A stretch of 64,000 bases of DNA from Verrucomicrobiota bacterium (GCA_038744685.1 JBCDMB010000012.1:31500-95499), one strand, 5' to 3'. Shown: positions 1-8,226, counted from the stretch's first letter. Numbers and translations are program-made. Notes: generated from the sequence alone by a model not told the origin.

Positions 1-54
1 GGGCGATATTATCCAAACAGTCAGGGACGGGCAAGTAATTCATTATCGCCGTTC

Positions 55-624
55 ATGAGTGGGCTTTTTGAGATCGACGCGGATATGGCGTGGCACTCGT
101 TGCCATGGCAAGGGTTCGAACCGAGTTCGGAAGTCCTCCCGCGAATGGCAATCCAACCGGTTTGTGCCTTTGTAAACCGCGGCAATGATGTCCCACTCAA
201 CCGCGAATATGAGGTAGTCTGGAAGCAAATCGAAGTCGCCTGCCAATCATTTTTTTCCGGGGAAAATCAACCTTCGAATCTCCACTCATCGTTCCGAATT
301 CTTCCCTCTTTTAACCGAGTCCCAAACCTTGTCCCGGAAATACTATTTGGAACAAGCCTTCCTGCCGCATCGAAAGCCCTTTTTGAGATTGCCGACTCTG
401 TCCAGAAGGCAAACGTAAGAAAAATCGTATTTGTTCACGCAAACCCAATCCTTGGTCCGTGGTTAGACACGGTCGCCCGTGAATTGAGGATATACTCTGA
501 TATGAGGGTATTCACGATCCAATTGGAATTCGGTTCTTCTGAAGCCGGGGTTGTCGCTGAAGAAAGAACTTTGGATGCACTACTTCGTGAGGTAATCGCT
601 TTTCCTGCGAATCCTCCCTTTTAG
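55..624 (+). CDS. degenerate creatininase-family protein
   Basis: A 189-residue protein that aligns by eye with its downstream neighbour, a creatininase-family amidohydrolase, but lacks the metal-binding motifs. The neighbour's GAIEQHGPHLP region corresponds here to CAFVNRGNDVP, and its NTHGGN loop corresponds to VHANPI inside an otherwise similar strand-helix context (VRKIVFVHANPILGPWL). The metal ligands are gone, so hydrolase activity is unlikely; a structural or regulatory partner of the intact enzyme is an inference. The gene lies 14 bp upstream of the creatininase gene on the same strand, probably in one operon. The start is uncertain: the frame stays open to the left edge of the window and no Shine-Dalgarno sequence is seen before the ATG at 55, so the true start may lie outside. 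Confidence 0.6.
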   Translation: MSGLFEIDADMAWHSLPWQGFEPSSEVLPRMAIQPVCAFVNRGNDVPLNREYEVVWKQIEVACQSFFSGENQPSNLHSSFRILPSFNRVPNLVPEILFGTSLPAASKALFEIADSVQKANVRKIVFVHANPILGPWLDTVARELRIYSDMRVFTIQLEFGSSEAGVVAEERTLDALLREVIAFPANPPF

Positions 625-638
625 GGAATGGTTGTAAA

Positions 639-1412
639 ATGACTCAAGAGAACACACGTTCCCAGCGGTTTTTGGTTTCGATGACGCCAAAAATGATTCG
701 GGAGGCAGCCCGGAATTCAAAAGCACTCATCATTCTTCCCACAGGTGCCATCGAGCAACATGGCCCACACCTTCCAGTTGGAGTGGATTCCCTTCTGGGC
801 ACTTCCTTCGTTTCCAGACTAATCGCAGGTCTTAATGAGGATGAGCCCGTCTGGTTTGCACCTCCCATTTGGATAGGAAAAAGCAACGAACACGACGGTT
901 ACCCGGGAACCCTGAGCCTTTCAGGCGATTCATTTCGCGCACAGGTGCTTTCGACCGCCGAACAAGTCAAGCAGATGGGATTCTCCCGAATCGCCCTTTT
1001 GAATACGCACGGTGGGAATCAGCCTGTGCTACAAACGACCGTGTTAGAAATTGAAACCTCCTTTGGAATCAAGGCATCCATTCTCGATTCGCATCCGATT
1101 ACCGATCTTGATCCCAGGGAAGAACAGTTCGGTATCCACGCAGGACAATATGAAACCTCTCTCATGCTCGCCATTTGTCCGGATATGGTCGAAATGGACA
1201 AGGCGGACTGCTATTGGATGGACGACCGGTTTCCAAAAGGCTCTTTCGCCGCGGAGAACCATTTCGCCACTTTCGCTTGGAAAATCGCTGATTTTACCCC
1301 GAGCGGCACTCTCGGGGACGCGACTCTCGCATCAGCTTCAGATGGAGAAAGATGGGTAACCGGGGTCATTGACGTGCTCCTGAAGCAGATCCGAGAAAAA
1401 GTTAGCGGATGA
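639..1412 (+). CDS. creatininase-family amidohydrolase
   Basis: A 257-residue protein with the hallmarks of the creatininase family (creatinine amidohydrolase, FAPy deformylase and related metal-dependent C-N hydrolases). Visible motifs are PTGAIEQHGPHLPVGVD near residue 35, supplying Glu and His metal ligands with the Asp, NTHGGN near residue 125, and HAGQYETSLML near residue 165 with the conserved Glu. Length is normal for the family. The substrate cannot be told from sequence: members act on creatinine, formamidopyrimidines and other cyclic amides. Its stop overlaps the start of the transporter gene (ATGA), so the two are translationally coupled. The transporter and the opposite-strand formamidase suggest uptake and hydrolysis of an amide-type compound. 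Confidence 0.85.
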   Translation: MTQENTRSQRFLVSMTPKMIREAARNSKALIILPTGAIEQHGPHLPVGVDSLLGTSFVSRLIAGLNEDEPVWFAPPIWIGKSNEHDGYPGTLSLSGDSFRAQVLSTAEQVKQMGFSRIALLNTHGGNQPVLQTTVLEIETSFGIKASILDSHPITDLDPREEQFGIHAGQYETSLMLAICPDMVEMDKADCYWMDDRFPKGSFAAENHFATFAWKIADFTPSGTLGDATLASASDGERWVTGVIDVLLKQIREKVSG

Positions 1413-2410
1413 AGCAGTTGCTTACTGCCAATTCCTTTGTGGTTGGAATCGCAGTTGCCATTCTTCTTGCCGCGCTAGCTCCTGAATTCGGTTCCGAGTC
1501 TGGTATTCTTCCAGTTCCTCTGCTTAAGGCAGTAGGGATCTTTTTTATTTTTTTTCTTCAGGGAGTTTTGCTTCCACTCGGCGAGCTGAAAAAGGGCCTT
1601 ACAGACTGGAAGCTACATCTCTGCGTTCAGACGACTACGTTTCTCTTTTTTCCGGTCGTTGTTTCTGCAGCGTTAGCCGCATTCTCGAGCCAATTTGCCC
1701 AACCAGATCTCCGTCTGGGTTTTTTATACCTCTCGTTCCTTCCTACGACCATTGCGTCGGCAATAGCGCTAACGACAACGTCGAACGGCAACGTAAGTGG
1801 AGCTCTTTTCAACACTACCCTCTCCAACGTGGGTGGCATATTTCTCGTGCCTTTTCTTTGCCTGGGCTTTCTTGGCTTGAGTGGGACCTTCCAGCAAATT
1901 GAGGTCGGTCCAATTCTTATCGGAATACTCCTAAAGATTATCCTTCCGTTACTTTTAGGCCAGGGATGCCGCTGGTTCTTGAAAGGTTGGGCCGAAAGGC
2001 ACAAAGTCGGGATTCGACGATTCAACAATACCGTAATCCTCTTCATCGTTTATGCTGCCTTTTGCCAGAGCTTTACTGAGGACGTTTGGACTACTATCGA
2101 GGGACCTGTGCTATTGCTCACCTTTATTGGGGCACTAGTCCTTCTCGCGGTTGCTTCCTTTTACGTCTGGTTCCTTTCAGGCCTAATCCGCCTCGATCCG
2201 CCTACCCGAGTCGCAGCTTTCTTTTGCGGGAGCCAGAAGACCCTCGCTGTGGGTCTACCACTCTCGGTAATGATTTTCGGCCAAGACGGCCTCCACGCCG
2301 ACTTAAGCCTACTGATGGTCCCTCTCCTCGTGTATCACCCTGCCCAGCTCGTGCTAGGAGGATGGCTCAGCCCTCGCCTTGCAAAGTATGCGGAGAAGTC
2401 AGTTGGATAA
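1409..2410 (+). CDS. YfeH-type bile acid:sodium symporter family transporter
   Basis: A 333-residue, very hydrophobic protein with about nine to ten predicted membrane segments, resembling the SBF-like (YfeH, PF13593) branch of the bile acid:sodium symporter superfamily. The N-terminal segment is followed by FFLQGVLLPLGELKKGL, typical of this branch (FxxxGLxL...L). The later FFCGSQKTLAVGLPL is the conserved crossover-type segment of the family. The start codon overlaps the creatininase stop (ATGA). The substrate is unknown; the operon suggests a compound processed by the creatininase-family enzyme, but YfeH-like proteins are poorly characterised. The gene is convergent with the RidA gene, 27 bp away, with no clear terminator hairpin in the gap. 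Confidence 0.8.
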   Translation: MKQLLTANSFVVGIAVAILLAALAPEFGSESGILPVPLLKAVGIFFIFFLQGVLLPLGELKKGLTDWKLHLCVQTTTFLFFPVVVSAALAAFSSQFAQPDLRLGFLYLSFLPTTIASAIALTTTSNGNVSGALFNTTLSNVGGIFLVPFLCLGFLGLSGTFQQIEVGPILIGILLKIILPLLLGQGCRWFLKGWAERHKVGIRRFNNTVILFIVYAAFCQSFTEDVWTTIEGPVLLLTFIGALVLLAVASFYVWFLSGLIRLDPPTRVAAFFCGSQKTLAVGLPLSVMIFGQDGLHADLSLLMVPLLVYHPAQLVLGGWLSPRLAKYAEKSVG

Positions 2411-2437
2411 CAAACCGACAGCTTGATTCAGACAGCT

Positions 2438-2908
2438 TTAAGACCCATCCCGAAGCTTGAAGTTCACCTGAATCTCCACCGCGGCATTCATCGGTAGACC
2501 TGCGACGGCAACGGCGGCACGGGCATGCCTTCCCAAATCACCGAAAACGGCGACAAAGAGATCGGACGCTCCGTTCACCACGGAAGGGCTCTTCCCATAT
2601 GCAGGAATCGCGTTCACATAGCCGCCGACGTAAAGAATTTGCTCTACGTCTTCCAAAGATCCCGTAATCGTCTTCATCACCGCCAAAGCGTTGAGTGCAC
2701 AAACCCGTGCTGCCTCATAACCATCCTCCAAAGATAAGTCTTCGCCCACTTGCCCGATAAACTCGCCTGCGGTCGGAGAGCAGCTAATGACACCTGCTAG
2801 AAAAACGAGATTTCCATCCTTACGAAACGGGAGGTAGTTTCCTCCGGGCTTCGGAGGCTCGGGAAGAGAGAGGCCCAACTCAATCAATCGTGTTTCCGCA
2901 CCAGTCAT
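2438..2908 (-). CDS. RidA family protein (YjgF-like)
   Basis: A 156-residue RidA/YjgF/UK114-type protein of the longer subgroup that begins with a ...LSLPEPPKPGGNYLP segment. It contains the family core: GNLVFLAGVIS, then helix AARVCALNALAVMK, then VEQILYVGGYVN, and a C-terminal HARAAVAVAGLPMNAAVEIQ strand. In the classical RidA the Arg of the RAAVG-like motif binds the carboxylate of the 2-aminoacrylate substrate; here that position reads HARAAVAV, so an Arg is present. The likely role is hydrolysis of a reactive enamine/imine intermediate, or a pathway-specific deaminase as in the Rut operon. Its ATG overlaps the stop of the DUF3891 gene (ATGA), placing it last in a four-gene - strand operon. 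Confidence 0.85.
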   Translation of the reverse strand: MTGAETRLIELGLSLPEPPKPGGNYLPFRKDGNLVFLAGVISCSPTAGEFIGQVGEDLSLEDGYEAARVCALNALAVMKTITGSLEDVEQILYVGGYVNAIPAYGKSPSVVNGASDLFVAVFGDLGRHARAAVAVAGLPMNAAVEIQVNFKLRDGS

Positions 2909-3732
2909 GATGGCTTCGGGAAAAAGAAGATCTCCTTAGATACTCTTTCTGCAGATTGATAAGCCCTGCGAAAGTCTCCCAGACTTCCGGTGGCCTCTTT
3001 AGGAACACGTGCATAAGGAATACAGAACGCAAGGCCCTCTTCGTCAAATGGGTAAGGATCCAGTTGAAAGATTCCCTTCCCTTTCGGCTCGAAACCTATC
3101 TCGGTCTTCCGTCCGTCGCGGGTTCGCTGGGCATGCCGCAATTGAGAGGGAGAAGAGAAATCGACGCCTACCAAAAGGGATAAGCTATCGCAGCCCTGAA
3201 GAAACTCGAAGCCCAACCGAAAAGATTCCTCCGCGAGAGCCGCCTCTGGAAAACCGGTTTCCCGCAGACCTTCCACCAACTCTTTCTGACGCGAAAGTTG
3301 TCCGGCAATAAAATCGCCGTGAATTCGGCTTTCCTCTTCGTTGAGCTGACTCAAATCAGCCTGTTCGGTCAACAGATTCACCGTGTGCATGGAAATTAAG
3401 ACCGCAGCATAGGAATCTCGTTGGGCTGCCTTTTCCGTAGCCCTTCCACGTACCGACAGGTAGTCCTCCAAATCGATCTCCTCAAAGGCGTCATAAGTTC
3501 CCACCAGCTCGCTCGAAAAAGCCGACGGGTTTCCCTCAGGGGTCAGGTTGGGATTTGCATCCACCTCTTTCCAACTGTCGTCATGCCGGGAGACAGCGTC
3601 CAACACGTGAACGAAAGGTTCCGGAGGAAGAAATCGCTCATTCTTCCAATGCCGCGCAAATTCCCCCGCCAACGCAGCATGCTTGTCATGCTCGAGCAAG
3701 AGCCAGGAGTCTCTCTCTTCGATACGAATCAT
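2905..3732 (-). CDS. DUF3891 family protein
   Basis: A 275-residue protein matching the DUF3891 pattern: an N-terminal MIRIEERDSWLLLEHDKHAALAG segment (given in parts: MIRIEERDSW then LLLEHDKHAALAG), then a histidine/aspartate-rich helix (DAVSRHDDSW), a YAAVLISMHTVNLL helix, and a C-terminal DPYPF motif. The conserved HD and H residues suggest a helical metal-dependent hydrolase fold, but the biochemical role is unknown. The start at 3732 is preferred over upstream codons because its ATG overlaps the stop of the formamidase gene (ATGA), as elsewhere in this operon, and because the family begins here. Its position between formamidase and RidA suggests a step in breakdown of the same nitrogen compound. 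Confidence 0.75.
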   Translation of the reverse strand: MIRIEERDSWLLLEHDKHAALAGEFARHWKNERFLPPEPFVHVLDAVSRHDDSWKEVDANPNLTPEGNPSAFSSELVGTYDAFEEIDLEDYLSVRGRATEKAAQRDSYAAVLISMHTVNLLTEQADLSQLNEEESRIHGDFIAGQLSRQKELVEGLRETGFPEAALAEESFRLGFEFLQGCDSLSLLVGVDFSSPSQLRHAQRTRDGRKTEIGFEPKGKGIFQLDPYPFDEEGLAFCIPYARVPKEATGSLGDFRRAYQSAERVSKEIFFFPKPS

Positions 3733-4676
3733 GGCGTCACTGTAGAACGTTCGTCGAAAACCGCTTCGGGAAAGTACCCTGAGATCGTCATCGTAGGCTC
3801 GTTGACCAATTGACTGATCTTTAGACGGATTACTGCACTGCAAGTGATATACGCCTGCTCCCGCGACAAACCCAAACGTTTAACGAGGTAGTCAATTGCG
3901 CGTCTGACTACCCGCTTGCTTGCCTCACGTGGATCAGGGTCAGACTCGATGAACACATGGTATCCATGTTCGGCAAACTCAGGAGGCTCCAGCTCACCCG
4001 GACATTCGAGGTAGGGTCCCGGGAGAGGACGATCCTTTTGCAACTCTACCTTCATCCGCACCGTCATGGGTGCCTCCATCCCGTTTAGGCATACCTCTCC
4101 GTCTCCTTGGGCTGCATGAGCATCCCCTGCACAAAGACCGGCACCAGGGATTTGGACCGGAAGGTGAAGACGACTCCCCGCAACTAAATGCCTTACGTCA
4201 AGATTTCCTCCAAATTTGCCGGGTGGTCGCGTGCGGAATTCCCCTTTTTCCTCGGGCTGAACTCCGATAATTCCACAAAACGGACGAAGAGGGATCGTCA
4301 GCCCAGGCATCGATCTCGTTTCATTCCCCTCAAAACGCCAAGTATGCAAGAATGATCCCGAAAAGTCGTCCGCCAATAACCCGAGCCCATCCACAAGACC
4401 ACTCCAGCCCCAACCCTCGTGCTGGTAGTCAAGAATTTCCAGAACCAATCGATCCCCCGGTTCAGCACCTTCTACACAAACGGGTCCGGTAAGTGCATGG
4501 ATACGGGATTTATCGATTTTTCCGAAATCAGAGGCTGTCATATCCGGCGAAACCTGACCGTCGCTAGAGTCACGCATTTCGAAACTAACTGTGTCGCCGG
4601 ACTTGATCGTCAGCCGAGCCGGGTAGTCCCGATTCCATCGATTGACGACTTCTGATCGGTCGAGAAAGAAATCCAT
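3729..4676 (-). CDS. acetamidase/formamidase family protein
   Basis: A 315-residue FmdA/AmdA-family protein, releasing ammonia from formamide or short amides in known members. Visible features: RLTIKSGDTVSFEMRDSSDGQ near the N-terminus (conserved metal-site region; shown as two parts RLTIKSGDTV and SFEMRDSSDGQ), RPFCGIIGVQP in the middle, FGGNLDVRHLVAGSRLHLPV, and the signature GAGLCAGDAHAAQGDGEVC with the Asp/His pair. A C-terminal SREQAYITCSAV helix is also typical. The start at 4676 fits the family length and lies 14 bp after the phosphoribosyltransferase stop; an in-frame ATG at 4718 would overlap that gene. It is the second gene of the - strand operon and its stop overlaps the DUF3891 start. 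Confidence 0.88.
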   Translation of the reverse strand: MDFFLDRSEVVNRWNRDYPARLTIKSGDTVSFEMRDSSDGQVSPDMTASDFGKIDKSRIHALTGPVCVEGAEPGDRLVLEILDYQHEGWGWSGLVDGLGLLADDFSGSFLHTWRFEGNETRSMPGLTIPLRPFCGIIGVQPEEKGEFRTRPPGKFGGNLDVRHLVAGSRLHLPVQIPGAGLCAGDAHAAQGDGEVCLNGMEAPMTVRMKVELQKDRPLPGPYLECPGELEPPEFAEHGYHVFIESDPDPREASKRVVRRAIDYLVKRLGLSREQAYITCSAVIRLKISQLVNEPTMTISGYFPEAVFDERSTVTP

Positions 4677-4690
4677 ACGTGGGAAGACTG

Positions 4691-5140
4691 CTATTCTTCC
4701 CAGGGGAAGACAATCCACTTTGAGGTCTCTTCCACGTAATGGTGAGGAACGATTACAGAGGTGGGTTTGTAGTAAAGAGTCGCGATCGTAATTTTCGGGC
4801 CTGTGAGCTCCTTGAACTTCTCTAGCAAAAACGCAAAGGTCCTACCGCTATCCGCCAAGTCATCAACCAAAAGCACATGCCCAGTGCATCGGTTGAGAAC
4901 CTCCTCAGGCGTATCCAGAACGACATCCCCTTGAGTCCGATCCTCGCGGTAGCTTCTCACTTCTACAGGTGTAAAAGGTAGACCGAGCCGGTGGGACAGG
5001 CACACACCGATCGGAAGACCACCGCGGCTAATTCCAACGAGCCGGTCAATAGGCTCACGGCAGTGCAGTGCACGCACTTGCTCAGTCAACTGAGAGATTA
5101 GATTCCCAAGCTCAGACCACGAAAGCGGTTGTTGTTCCAT
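4691..5140 (-). CDS. purine-type phosphoribosyltransferase
   Basis: A 149-residue type I phosphoribosyltransferase. The PRPP-binding loop HVLLVDDLADSGRTF (two acidic residues followed by the Thr-containing loop) lies near residue 90, with the upstream VGISRGGLPIG PP loop near residue 38. This arrangement matches bacterial xanthine/guanine phosphoribosyltransferases, including the C-terminal ...WIVFPWEE ending seen in Gpt-like proteins. It would convert a free purine base plus PRPP to the nucleotide. The start at 5140 is chosen because upstream codons (from 5191) give a non-conserved leader. It is the first gene of the operon with the formamidase, DUF3891 and RidA genes, suggesting purine or formamidopyrimidine salvage. 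Confidence 0.85.
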   Translation of the reverse strand: MEQQPLSWSELGNLISQLTEQVRALHCREPIDRLVGISRGGLPIGVCLSHRLGLPFTPVEVRSYREDRTQGDVVLDTPEEVLNRCTGHVLLVDDLADSGRTFAFLLEKFKELTGPKITIATLYYKPTSVIVPHHYVEETSKWIVFPWEE

Positions 5141-5380
5141 TCCGGACGGAAAGCAAATCCTGTTCCAAAGGCAAGAACCGCCGGGACCCAACTACCCTCG
5201 CTGAACAGAAGTTTCCAATTTAAGGAGCGAAAAAGGGGGGACGTGTTACTTTGGCAACGAATTCAAACTAGATCTCTAAAAAAGTAGATCGATCTCGGGA
5301 TTCATTATTCTTTCGCTGAACGTAAACTACCGGCATCGAATGTTGGGTTGGATGCTGGAGCTGTCATCCAGCTTCGTTGA

Positions 5381-5497
5381 TATTACTTCGCTGCTCAAAT
5401 GGAACATACTCGGGATTCGATATCGGGTCTCGAGGGCTTTCGATTGCGATACCGATTTCGATTTTTGCGATCATACTTTGTATCAGGCGCAGTTTAA
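5381..5497 (+). repeat. dispersed repeat family R3, copy A
   Basis: A 117-bp segment that recurs at 45820-45955 (same orientation) and 50508-50643 (inverted). It starts with tattacttcgctgct, contains cggaattcgatatcggg-like and ccgatttcgat motifs, and ends in ggcgcagtttaa. This copy lacks one 12-bp unit and one gatttc unit found in the other two. No open reading frame is shared between copies, so it is not coding. It lies in the 368-bp gap between the phosphoribosyltransferase and the first GNAT gene; the rest of that gap (5141-5380) shows nothing beyond the probable promoter of the - strand operon. Confidence 0.8.
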
Positions 5498-5508
5498 CAA
5501 CCGTTCAC

Positions 5509-5925
5509 TCATTCCCCCGGAATTCTCATGTACATCCCCAGTAAATCCGCCGACTCCGCTTTGTTGAATCCAAACTTGTTGTAGAATTCCGGAGTGCCCT
5601 GCTCGGCGAAGAGACCCACAAAGGCCGTCTTAGGCGCATTCCTCTTCAGGAAATCGGCAAGCGATTCCATAATTAGGCTTCCTACTCCTTTACCTTGATG
5701 ATCTGGCAAAACAGCCACATCTGTCACCTCAAAGAAACAACCTCCATCTCCGATGATTCGTCCGATTCCAACTCTTTCATTCCCGTGATACGCTACCACA
5801 GAGAAAAGAGTGTTTGCCAGACCGACCGCGGCCGCCTCTTTGGACTTTCTCGATAGGCCAGCCTTTAGGCGAATAGCAATATAGTCCGTCACAGATGGAG
5901 TCTCTAGTCTTAGATCATAAACCAT
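5509..5925 (-). CDS. GNAT family N-acetyltransferase
   Basis: A GNAT-fold acetyltransferase of about 138 residues. The acetyl-CoA-binding motif A is clear: FEVTDVAVLPDHQGKGVGSLI (V-x-P-x-x-Q-G-x-G-x-G). The C-terminal half continues AFVGLFAEQGTPEFYNKFGF, the usual motif B with the Tyr. It resembles small GNATs related to aminoglycoside or polyamine acetyltransferases, but the substrate is unknown. Two start codons are possible (5937 and 5925); the shorter begins MVYDLRLE and fits the family. It marks the left edge of the accessory gene array, directly beside repeat R3, and is transcribed like most of the array on the - strand. Confidence 0.8.
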   Translation of the reverse strand: MVYDLRLETPSVTDYIAIRLKAGLSRKSKEAAAVGLANTLFSVVAYHGNERVGIGRIIGDGGCFFEVTDVAVLPDHQGKGVGSLIMESLADFLKRNAPKTAFVGLFAEQGTPEFYNKFGFNKAESADLLGMYMRIPGE

Positions 5926-6107
5926 TCTCTGAGGCATCAACACAATTGGGAGAGAGAGGCTACCAAACTTGCTCGCAGAAGGGCAATCCCTGTGTCGATT
6001 CATGCTTCTGGTTGCGTGCTAGGAAGAGCAGTTAAGAAAAGTCAAAATGCCACACGGAATGGAGGTCAGAGCCTTTCACCGAGTGGATGCTTCCGTCTTG
6101 TTCTAAA

Positions 6108-6396
6108 GGGCACTTCGATTCACCTACTTTGGACGTGGCGAGAGCAATTTTGGTTTTGAGCAAGGCGACGGCTCTGCTTGGCGGGCTAGTGGCCCGGCTG
6201 CGGAGCCGCAACGCGGCTCAAACCCAAAAGTGTCTCGCCCCGAAGGGGTTGCGGCAGCACCGGTTCCGGGCAGCGTTAGCGGAGAGGTCCGAGGGCCTCT
6301 GGCCCGCAGACCTCTCCGCAGTCTCGCCCTCCGCAGTCTCGCCCGGATTCCGGCGGTGCCGCAATCACGAGCCAAAGGAAGTTAATCGAAGTGCCC
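6108..6396. mobile_element. MITE copy 1 (25-bp inverted ends)
   Basis: A 289-bp non-coding element bounded by inverted repeats gggcacttcgatt... and ...aatcgaagtgccc, flanked on both sides by TAAA (6104-6107 and 6397-6400), a 4-bp target duplication. This copy is in the opposite internal orientation to copies 2-4. It contains a 15-bp tandem duplication (ccgcagtctcgccct-like) near 6310 not seen in the others, and lacks the nested 39-bp segment of copies 2 and 4. The left inverted repeat has diverged slightly (cacctactttgg against cctcctttgg). The insertion falls at the stop codon of the neighbouring GNAT gene and regenerates a stop. No transposase is encoded. Confidence 0.85.
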
Positions 6397-6899
6397 TAAA
6401 CTCCAGCATTGTTAAAGAGAATGACTTGCTGCTCACCATCCTCCGTGATCATTACTTGCTTTTCGAAATTTCCCGACGTGTATTCATCAACCACATTCTC
6501 CCAAAAGATCATTGATTTCTTGTTTTCCACGAATTGGTGAATCTCCCACGTTCCGGGAAACAGGTTGAATACTCTTACGGCTGCTCTTTGACCAATTCGC
6601 TGGCGCCTGAACGTCTTCATAACAAAGAACTCTGCTATCGTTTTTGCATTTGGATCCTTCGCAACCTCACAATAACTGTTCACCATGATGAATCCTGCGA
6701 TTCTTGATTCGACCATGATCCAGTAGGCATAACGGTCGGTTTCTGTCCGATAGTTGTCGAAATATCGGTATCCAAAACATCCATATTCGTTGACTTGATG
6801 GCCTGTGTATGGAGACAGCTCATATTCATAGAGCTCGAACAGCTGCCGAAGCACAGCCTTCTTACTCTCTGGAACTTCGACAAGGTCGTTCTTACTCAT
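6396..6899 (-). CDS. GNAT-like acetyltransferase
   Basis: A 167-residue protein with a GNAT-like fold: N-terminal helices, YWIMVESRIAGFIMVN strand pair, then IAEFFVMKTFRRQRIGQRA, which is the beta4/motif A region (V-x-x-x-x-R-x-x-x-I-G), and IHQFVENKKSMIFWENVV, matching the FY/FW motif B. This layout matches the group of predicted acetyltransferases with DNA-binding or resistance annotations; the substrate is unknown. The ATG at 6899 is used because the upstream codon in frame is TTG. The TAG stop is made of the MITE target duplication plus the first base of the element, and the uninterrupted sequence would have kept the same stop, so the protein is not truncated. Confidence 0.7.
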   Translation of the reverse strand: MSKNDLVEVPESKKAVLRQLFELYEYELSPYTGHQVNEYGCFGYRYFDNYRTETDRYAYWIMVESRIAGFIMVNSYCEVAKDPNAKTIAEFFVMKTFRRQRIGQRAAVRVFNLFPGTWEIHQFVENKKSMIFWENVVDEYTSGNFEKQVMITEDGEQQVILFNNAGV

Positions 6900-6933
6900 G
6901 TTTTTCAAAGAACCTCAACGTGTTCCGATTCAG

Positions 6934-7620
6934 CTAGATGGTGCCACCGCAATCCGGAGCACAATGCTTTGTTTTTGCATGGACTAGAATGCGCCTGCAC
7001 TCAGGAAACCTTCTGATCGAAATATTTACCGTGTGAGGTTCGAGCCATTCGTGAAACTCCTCATCTGAGAAAAAGTGTTTAATCACCCGGAAGCGCTTAC
7101 CTCCGGCGAGGCTCCGTTCCTGAAGGTGGTTTCCTTCCTCGTCGAACTTTCCACTGAAAGAACCTGAAACCGCAAGCTGGTCGATAAATACAATTGAGCT
7201 TCCCTCCGGAACCCTTTGGGTGATTCCGGAGAGAAAACCGGGAATTCTTGATTTGGGAACGTGGGCAAACCAATCAACCGCCATCACCATGTCAAAATCG
7301 CCTGAAATCGACCTCAAGTCATAGGCATCGGCTTGTTCCAGAGTGATTCGTTGCCATGGCAGCTCCTTTTTCCTCGCCTGTTCCAGGGTGGTCTCATTGT
7401 AGTCAGTTGCCGTAATCGAATCCGCATCGTCGCTAATCTGCCCCGTCCAGAAGCAGGGACCACATGCGAGTTCCAGGACCCGCTTCCTTTTTGCGATTTT
7501 CTTGAGCGCCCGAATTACAGGATGAAGCCCTTCGATCACGCTCGGGTCATCATAACCCATCGAAGAGTCATATTCGGAAGCACGTTGACCATAGTAGACC
7601 TGCATCTCTTGGACGATCAT
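6934..7620 (-). CDS. class I SAM-dependent methyltransferase
   Basis: A 228-residue methyltransferase. Motif I RVLELACGPCFWTG lies near residue 48, motif II DSITATDYNETTLEQA follows with the ribose-binding acidic residue, and post-motif FDMVMAVDWFAHVPKSR completes the Rossmann core. The N-terminal YYGQRASEYD is typical of small-molecule methyltransferases of the UbiE/BioC-like type. The acceptor is unknown. It lies between two GNAT genes on the same strand; only 24 bp separate it from the upstream GNAT at 7645 and 34 bp from the downstream one. Its presence in a row of unrelated single genes suits a cassette-like origin. Confidence 0.8.
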   Translation of the reverse strand: MIVQEMQVYYGQRASEYDSSMGYDDPSVIEGLHPVIRALKKIAKRKRVLELACGPCFWTGQISDDADSITATDYNETTLEQARKKELPWQRITLEQADAYDLRSISGDFDMVMAVDWFAHVPKSRIPGFLSGITQRVPEGSSIVFIDQLAVSGSFSGKFDEEGNHLQERSLAGGKRFRVIKHFFSDEEFHEWLEPHTVNISIRRFPECRRILVHAKTKHCAPDCGGTI

Positions 7621-7644
7621 CTCTTCTCACACAGGGGCGACGTG

Positions 7645-8169
7645 TCAGGATCGAGAAGACGAAGCTTCCGGATCTTGAACTACCGATCGGTTCGACCGAA
7701 TGGTCTTCTGTATCTTTATCTCAGATACGGTTTCGGAAACTACTTCAAACCCGTAGTTCCTGTAAAAACTCAACGCTCTTCCGTTGTTCTTGGTTACTTC
7801 GCCAATGACCTTTGAGAAGCCGTTGTTCTCAGCCCAAGCAAAAACTGTATCCATCATTTTCTTAGCGAGGCCAGAGCCCCTCAAATCCGGGGTAATCCAA
7901 ACCTGAAGCACTTCAGCTTCACCTTCTTTTTCTTCGCTTCCGTAGATTGCTGCAATGGCTACTGGCTCATCCTCGCGAAAGGCAATAAATGTCGAACGTG
8001 TAGAACCTTCCGCTGTGCTATCGGCCTGCTGACACCAACTTTCCGGCGAACGTTCTATGGCTGTTTCGTACGTCGAACAGAACGCATAAGGATCGCTCTT
8101 GAGCGCCGCGAGTCTCAGATCCCGAAAAAGAGCCCCTTCACAACGCTGGATTCTTCGGATGGTTAACAT
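7645..8169 (-). CDS. GNAT family N-acetyltransferase
   Basis: A 174-residue GNAT protein. N-terminal LFRDLRLAALKSDPYAFCSTYE is typical of the branch containing predicted toxin- or amino-acid-acetylating enzymes. Motif A is AEVLQVWITPDLRGSGLA (V-x-P-x-x-R-G-x-G-x-A) near residue 95, and motif B NNGRALSFYRNYGFEVV follows. The ATG at 8169 (MLTIRRIQ) is preferred because the upstream in-frame start is TTG and would read into the hairpin spacer. The C-terminal tail (DPEASSSRS) is low complexity. The substrate is unknown. Confidence 0.82.
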   Translation of the reverse strand: MLTIRRIQRCEGALFRDLRLAALKSDPYAFCSTYETAIERSPESWCQQADSTAEGSTRSTFIAFREDEPVAIAAIYGSEEKEGEAEVLQVWITPDLRGSGLAKKMMDTVFAWAENNGFSKVIGEVTKNNGRALSFYRNYGFEVVSETVSEIKIQKTIRSNRSVVQDPEASSSRS

Positions 8170-8189
8170 TTCTTTCAACGAACATCCAA

Positions 8190-8226
8190 GTTCAGCCAAC
8201 CTACCTTTCGCAGTTGGCTGACGAAC
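8190..8226 (-). repeat. hairpin spacer between cassette-like genes (possible attC)
   Basis: The spacer between the SdpI-like stop and the GNAT start carries a perfect 8-bp inverted repeat, CAGCCAAC and GTTGGCTG on the - strand, with an outer GTTC/GAAC pair offset by two bases. The AAC...GTT polarity on the gene strand and the offset bases are what attC sites show, but the arms are short and an intrinsic terminator without a U-tract is an alternative. Confidence 0.35.
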
